NCBI GenBank assembly: GCA_027625225.1
Contig: JAQBWG010000052.1
Location: 1-9,443, forward strand
Direction: 5' to 3'
Source: Chloroflexota bacterium
Lineage (GTDB): Bacteria; Chloroflexota; Dehalococcoidia; Lucifugimonadales; VGZR01
DNA length: 9,443 nt
The translations under genes were made by a program, and so were the position numbers. Positions 6,320-9,443 of this stretch are shown piece by piece (position 1 is the first letter of the stretch; the number at the start of each line of letters is the position of its first letter). Below the pieces are notes generated by a model. That model was not told the DNA's origin, searched no databases, and was given only the letters and a program-made list of their open reading frames with translations.

Positions 6320-6399
6320 GGCCTCAGGGCTGCGAGGGACGATAGAGGCCCCGCCCCAGATTCTTCGCTTCGTTCCAGAATGACACTGGATTGGAGTGT
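6320..6399. repeat. Hairpin-rich convergent intergenic segment, possible dispersed extragenic repeat
   Basis: Between two convergent genes lie several short inverted repeats: GGCCTC (6320-6325)/GAGGCC (6345-6350); ATTCT (6359-6363)/AGAAT (6377-6381 region); and ACACT (6383-6387)/AGTGT (6395-6399). The GATTCTTCGCTTCG...AGAATGACA-type core resembles an extragenic repeat I recall from many environmental bacterial genomes. A six-T run at 6411-6416 follows, so the last hairpin may also help end the VOC transcript, although the 10-nt gap is too long for a standard intrinsic terminator. Confidence 0.4.
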
Positions 6400-6414
6400 A
6401 AGGTGCGGTCTTTT

Positions 6415-7515
6415 TTACGTGCCGGGGGTTGGGACGAGGTCGGCCAGTTGGGGCATGACTTCGTTGACTAGCAGTTCGTGGGAGTGGCGCCATTTGTCCG
6501 CAGGTTTCCACTCGTGTCCCACTGTTACCAGCACGCCAAAGCCGCCGACGTATTCGTAGAGGTCGCGTATCTGTTTGGCGACGTCGTCGGGTGAGCCGAC
6601 CATCCAGACGTGGTCCATCATGTATTCGGGTGTGACGTCGGAGTCGGCCATGTTCGGGTCTTTTTTCAACTGCTGGATGCGGCCGGGTATCTTGGACAGG
6701 ATGCGCAGGACGTACTGCTCGTAGGCGATGCCGATGGGGCCTTCGAGGGCTTCTTTGCGGGCCTGCTCGGTGGTGTCGGCGACGTAGATGTCGCGGGCGA
6801 TGCGCCACTTGCGGCGGTCGGCGACGCGGCCCGCTTTCTTGGCGCCCTCTTCGACGCTGCTCCACTGGGATTTGACCTCGGCCCAGGGGAGGAAGTTGAT
6901 GCTTATGGGTATCCAGTCGCGCTCGCCTGCCTGGACGAGGGTGGCGGACTGGGGCCGCGAGCCAGCGACGGCGATGGGCGGGTGCGGCTTCTGGTAGGGC
7001 TTGATGTGGAAGCGCATGCCGATTTCGGGCCACGGTTCGGGGACGGTGAAGTCCCAGAATTCGTTCTTGTAGCGTCCGGGCTTGGGGTCGTCCCATAGCT
7101 GGAGGACGAGGTCTACGGCCTGGCGGGTGAGTTCGCGATTCTTGCCCGTTTTGGGGTCTATGTTCATGGCTATGAGGTCGCCGGGGAACCCTCCGGGGCC
7201 GACGCCCCAGTTGAAGCGGCCTTTGAGCATGTGGTCGAGCTGGGCGATGCGATGGGCGACGCTGAAGGGGTTGTGGCTGGGCATGCAGGTGACGCCGGTG
7301 CCGAGCCGGATGTTTTGGGTTTCGCCGATGCAACGGGCGATGAAGAGGTCGTTGGCAGGGATGTTCTCCCAGGCGGAGGTGAAATGCTCGCCTATCCAGG
7401 TTTCCTGGTAGCCGAGCTGGTCGAGGGCGATGATGCGCTCGAGGTCTTCCTGCAGGGTTTCGGTGTAGTCGTAGCCGGGCGGGTGCGCCGGCATGGTGAA
7501 GTCGCCTAGTTTCAT
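6415..7515 (-). CDS. LLM-class flavin-dependent oxidoreductase (bacterial luciferase-like monooxygenase), copy 1
   Basis: This 366-aa TIM-barrel enzyme of the luciferase-like monooxygenase family uses reduced FMN (or F420) and usually O2 to oxidise organic substrates. Visible: an N-terminal strand (G-x-F-T-M-P), E-H-F-T-S (43-47), L-G-T-G-V-T-C-M-P-S-H-N-P-F (71-84), the L-D-x-x-x-x-G-R-F-x-W-G-V-G-x-G-G segment (93-109) common to the family, K-P-H-P-P-I-x-V-A-G near the middle, and a C-terminal V-G-S-P-D-D-V-A segment. Length is typical. The ATG at 7515 follows GGGAG with 5 nt spacing. No signal peptide. It is a close paralogue of the next gene upstream: ungapped over residues 1-120, I count 78 identities. 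A 258-bp hairpin-rich gap separates the two, so it may have its own promoter. The substrate is unknown; terpene-like or alkane-like compounds are possible. Confidence 0.93.
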   Translation of the reverse strand: MKLGDFTMPAHPPGYDYTETLQEDLERIIALDQLGYQETWIGEHFTSAWENIPANDLFIARCIGETQNIRLGTGVTCMPSHNPFSVAHRIAQLDHMLKGRFNWGVGPGGFPGDLIAMNIDPKTGKNRELTRQAVDLVLQLWDDPKPGRYKNEFWDFTVPEPWPEIGMRFHIKPYQKPHPPIAVAGSRPQSATLVQAGERDWIPISINFLPWAEVKSQWSSVEEGAKKAGRVADRRKWRIARDIYVADTTEQARKEALEGPIGIAYEQYVLRILSKIPGRIQQLKKDPNMADSDVTPEYMMDHVWMVGSPDDVAKQIRDLYEYVGGFGVLVTVGHEWKPADKWRHSHELLVNEVMPQLADLVPTPGT

Positions 7516-7588
7516 GTTTCTCCCTTTCCCGCCACGAAGGCCTATGTTTTATCTAAACTGGCTGGGAGGATTGTACCTTTTCAACCAT

Positions 7589-7726
7589 CCCTCTGGCCCC
7601 CTTCCTTGGGTAAGGAAGGGGGAAGAAAAGCTACTGGGGGACACCCCTGGTTCCCCCGACAGGACGAGCCCTGCACCCAATCGGCGTTTACGGGCGCCTT
7701 CTTCCTGAATCAAGGGGCCAGACGGG
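7589..7726. repeat. MITE-like non-coding element with imperfect terminal inverted repeats
   Basis: A 138-bp segment in the gap between the two monooxygenase genes. Its ends are imperfect inverted repeats: CCC-TCTGGCCCCCTT (7589-7603) against the complement of AAGGGGCCAGA-C-GGG (7712-7726), with two single-base indels. Inside are a perfect 11-bp hairpin (7597-7607 with 7612-7622, 4-nt loop) and a 6-bp hairpin GGGGGA (7636-7641)/TCCCCC (7652-7657). No transposase, no clear target-site duplication, and no T-run after the strong stem on either strand, so it does not look like an ordinary intrinsic terminator. Open frames through it lack coding character. Confidence 0.45.
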
Positions 7727-7773
7727 CGAGACGAATTCTGCCAGATGGAAGGAGCCCGCATGGCGTAGGGAGC

Positions 7774-8856
7774 TTATTTCAGGTCCTTGAGCTTGGGCAT
7801 GACCTCGTTCTTGAGTCTGGTTACCGACTGCACCCACTGTTCTTTGGGGTTCCATTCGTGGCCCATGGTGAGGAGTGTGCCGAAGCCGCCGACTTCGTTG
7901 TACAGGTCATGAAGTTTCTCGGCGACTTCGTCGGGCGAGCCGACGATGAAGATGTTGTCGATGAGGTAGTCGATGGTGACGCCGGAGTCGGCCATGTTGG
8001 GGTCGTTCTTGAAGATGTCTAGCAACTTGTACTTGGTGAGCGTGCGGAGGAAGTAGTCGCGAAAGTCGCGGGCGAGGGTGCCTTCGAGGACTTCCTTGCG
8101 GGCCTGTTTGGTGCTGTCGGCGATGTAGACCTCGCGGGCGACACGCCAGATGGAACGGTCGGGGGTTTTGCCGACCTTTTTGGCGCCCATCTCGACCTGG
8201 TCCCAGTGGGTTTTGACGACGCTGGGGGGCACGATGTTGATGCTCATGGGTATCCAGCCGCGCTCGCCGGCGAGGACGAGGGTGTCGGACTTGCGGGACA
8301 CGCCGGCGACGCCGATGGGCGGGTGCGGCTTCTGGTAGGGCGTGGTGTGCAGGAATAGGCCTATCTCGTCGTCGCGCTCGGGGATGTTGAAGTCCCAATA
8401 CTTGCTCTTGTAATGGCCGGGCTTGGGGTCGGTCCAAATCTTGAGGACGAGTTCGACGGCGTCCCGGCTCATGGCGCGGTGCTCACCGGAGGCGTCGTCG
8501 ATGCCGGTGACTTTGAAATCGCCGGGCCAGCCGCCGGAGCCGACGCCCCAGTAGAAGCGTCCGCGGGCCAAATGGTCGAGCACGGCGATGCGGTGTGCAA
8601 TCATGAAAGGGCTGTGGTTGGGCATGCAGGTGACGCCGGTGCCGAGCTTGATGTTCTTGGTGAGGCCGATGGCCTTGGCGAGAAACAAATCGGGCGCAGG
8701 GATGTTTTCCCATGCCGAGGTGAAGTGCTCACCGACCCAGGCTTCGGTGTAGCCGAGCTTGTCGAGGGTGACGATCTGCTCCAGGTCGGCGTCCATGGTG
8801 TCGGCGGCGAGGGCGCCGGGCGGGTGCAAGGGCATGGTGAAGAAACCGACTTCCAT
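7774..8856 (-). CDS. LLM-class flavin-dependent oxidoreductase (bacterial luciferase-like monooxygenase), copy 2
   Basis: This 360-aa paralogue of the preceding entry has the same landmarks at the same positions: E-H-F-T-S (43-47), L-G-T-G-V-T-C-M-P-N-H-S-P-F (71-84), L-D-H-x-A-R-G-R-F-Y-W-G-V-G-S-G-G (93-109), Q-K-P-H-P-P-I-G-V-A-G, and V-G-S-P-D-E-V-A near the C-terminus. Role: flavin-dependent oxidation of an unknown organic substrate in the cytoplasm. The start is ATG 8856, preceded by GGAGGA 5 nt away. A longer frame to 8907 is rejected because it would begin inside the predicted -10 box and adds 17 unconserved residues before the family's N-terminal strand. A good promoter lies at 8907-8935. 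Differences from copy 1 cluster in the C-terminal third and around residues 113-120, where substrate specificity could differ. Confidence 0.93.
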   Translation of the reverse strand: MEVGFFTMPLHPPGALAADTMDADLEQIVTLDKLGYTEAWVGEHFTSAWENIPAPDLFLAKAIGLTKNIKLGTGVTCMPNHSPFMIAHRIAVLDHLARGRFYWGVGSGGWPGDFKVTGIDDASGEHRAMSRDAVELVLKIWTDPKPGHYKSKYWDFNIPERDDEIGLFLHTTPYQKPHPPIGVAGVSRKSDTLVLAGERGWIPMSINIVPPSVVKTHWDQVEMGAKKVGKTPDRSIWRVAREVYIADSTKQARKEVLEGTLARDFRDYFLRTLTKYKLLDIFKNDPNMADSGVTIDYLIDNIFIVGSPDEVAEKLHDLYNEVGGFGTLLTMGHEWNPKEQWVQSVTRLKNEVMPKLKDLK

Positions 8857-8906
8857 TAAATCCTCCAACGGGGAAAGGTAAAGATAGGGGTGCCTTCCGA
8901 GGGGCA

Positions 8907-8935
8907 AGTATATGGGAGCCAGAGGCGCAACTCAA
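8907..8935 (-). promoter_or_regulatory. Strong candidate sigma70-type promoter of the copy 2 monooxygenase
   Basis: On the minus strand, -35 TTGAGT (8930-8935, 4 of 6) and -10 TATACT (8907-8912, 5 of 6) have an ideal 17-bp spacer. A start near 8900 gives a leader of about 44 nt with a good Shine-Dalgarno sequence before ATG 8856. Confidence 0.6.
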
Positions 8936-8937
8936 CC

Positions 8938-8966
8938 TTGCCGGAAGTGGGCGAGGGCTTCACAAT
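8938..8966 (+). promoter_or_regulatory. Candidate promoter of the zinc-ribbon gene
   Basis: -35 TTGCCG (8938-8943, 4 of 6) and -10 CACAAT (8961-8966, 4 of 6), spacer 17 bp. The start near 8973 gives a leader of about 20 nt containing GGAGGGG before ATG 8992. Its -35 lies 2 bp from the -35 of the divergent monooxygenase promoter. Confidence 0.4.
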
Positions 8967-8991
8967 TGTTTAGAGACGAATGGAGGGGTAC

Positions 8992-9240
8992 ATGCCCGCA
9001 CACTGGAAGGAATGGGACAAGGCGAAGAAGGACTTAAAGGAGGACGCGACGGCGCGACGGTCGGCGCTGGACGAGGCGCTGGGCATCGTGAGTTCGGTGA
9101 ACAAGGCGACGAAGAAGAACCCGGACGCGATGCGCTGCCCGATGTGCGGCGGGGTGAAGTTCAAGACGCAGAACAAGGGCGCGCAGTGGGCGTGCCGGAA
9201 GTGCGGGCACGTTATTTTGAAGGATGAGAAGACAGATTAG
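8992..9240 (+). CDS. Small zinc-ribbon protein of unknown function
   Basis: This 82-aa protein has a highly charged, Lys-rich helical N-terminal part (residues 6-45, with A-K-K-D-L-K-E-D and D-E-A-L-G-I-V-S-S-V-N-K-A-T-K-K segments), then a C-terminal zinc ribbon: C49-P-M-C52, 15 residues, C68-R-K-C71. Such ribbons bind one Zn and often contact nucleic acid or proteins; nothing here shows which. The start at 8992 is preferred over an in-frame ATG at 8980 because GGAGGGG lies 3 nt upstream of 8992 and would be inside the longer version. It is divergent from the copy 2 monooxygenase and its last 4 bases overlap the end of the convergent PAP2-like gene. It could be a small regulator, but no DNA-binding helix is recognised. 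Confidence 0.75.
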   Translation: MPAHWKEWDKAKKDLKEDATARRSALDEALGIVSSVNKATKKNPDAMRCPMCGGVKFKTQNKGAQWACRKCGHVILKDEKTD

Positions 9241-9443
9241 GCGAGGCAGAGGAGGCGGGCGGCTTTGATGGCCCAGGTGGGTATGGGCTGCAGGAGGTCG
9301 CGGAGTTTGAAGGTGAGGAAGGCGACGACGATTCCGATGCCGAGGGAGGCGAGGACGTCGGAGGGGTAGTGGACGCCGGCGTAGACGCGGGCGAATCCCC
9401 AGAGCAGGGTGGCGGCAAGCATGGAGGTGCCGAGGCGGCGGTT
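9237..9443 (-). CDS. PAP2-family phosphatase, C-terminal part (N-terminus beyond window)
   Basis: The last 68 codons of a gene entering from the right edge, stop at 9237-9239. It contains the PAP2 third motif, R-x5-H-x3-D (A-R-V-Y-A-G-V-H-Y-P-S-D, fragment residues 18-29), with Ala where the consensus has Ser before the Arg, followed by a predicted membrane helix (D-V-L-A-S-L-G-I-G-I-V-V-A-F-L) and a short basic tail. Family members are membrane phosphatases acting on lipid or isoprenoid phosphates such as phosphatidic acid or undecaprenyl diphosphate. The first two motifs lie outside the window, so the activity cannot be confirmed. It overlaps the convergent zinc-ribbon gene by 4 bp. Confidence 0.8.
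   Translation of the reverse strand, partial: NRRLGTSMLAATLLWGFARVYAGVHYPSDVLASLGIGIVVAFLTFKLRDLLQPIPTWAIKAARLLCLA

Noticed and set aside
6254..7333. Long minus-strand open frame (359 codons) over the copy 1 monooxygenase gene
   Set aside because: It is Arg/Pro/His-rich shadow sequence in another frame of a GC-rich gene with clear family motifs, and it has no domain of its own.
7597..7622. Strong 11-bp hairpin as an intrinsic terminator of the copy 2 monooxygenase gene
   Set aside because: No T-run follows the stem in either direction, and it lies about 150 bp after the stop within a larger inverted-repeat element.
7549..7761. Minus-strand 70-codon open frame in the gap between the monooxygenases
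   Set aside because: It runs through the hairpins of the MITE-like element, has no Shine-Dalgarno sequence or domain, and looks like translated repeat DNA.
8857..8907. 17-residue N-terminal extension of the copy 2 monooxygenase
   Set aside because: It would start inside the predicted -10 box, is not present in the paralogue, and the internal ATG has an ideal Shine-Dalgarno sequence.

Overview
The window looks like an accessory stretch of a bacterial chromosome, moderately GC-rich (about 60% in the enzyme genes sampled). Most genes start with a clear Shine-Dalgarno sequence and sit in short operons. Two tandem luciferase-like flavin monooxygenases next to an amidase / N-acyl-D-amino-acid deacylase operon would fit a Chloroflexota bacterium of the SAR202/Dehalococcoidia type, which is known for expanded flavin monooxygenase families. 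This is inference from gene content; no rRNA or other phylogenetic marker is present.

Layout. (1) Positions 1-3679, minus strand, form a compact gene series: a 68-aa GatC/AtzG-like small protein, an amidase-signature enzyme, a D-aminoacylase-type amidohydrolase with a TTG start, and, 8 bp further on, an FG-GAP-repeat lipoprotein that runs off the left edge. The first three probably form one operon for scavenging amide and N-acyl (D-)amino-acid nitrogen. The lipoprotein may have its own near-leaderless promoter. (2) Positions 3813-5607, minus strand, encode a surface lipoprotein: a lipoprotein signal peptide, then 49 uninterrupted Gly-X-Y triplets, then seven repeats of about 50 residues, each with one C-x4-C pair (probably a seven-bladed propeller). 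The signal peptide and the collagen part lie in different reading frames, so the gene is frameshifted, recoded or contains a sequence error. (3) Positions 5608-5934 are a divergent intergenic region. (4) 5935-6315, plus strand, is a VOC-family protein. (5) 6415-8856, minus strand, holds two paralogous LLM-class monooxygenases separated by a hairpin-rich, MITE-like repeat. (6) 8907-8966 holds two good back-to-back sigma70-type promoters, for the second monooxygenase and for an 82-aa zinc-ribbon protein (8992-9240, plus). (7) The right edge carries the C-terminal end of a PAP2-type phosphatase on the minus strand, overlapping the zinc-ribbon gene tail-to-tail by 4 bp.

The most distinctive content is the envelope-protein theme: two repeat-rich lipoproteins, both probably beta-propellers and one on a collagen-like stalk, on either side of the amide-hydrolysis operon. 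No RNA genes, CRISPR arrays, transposase genes or origins were recognised.
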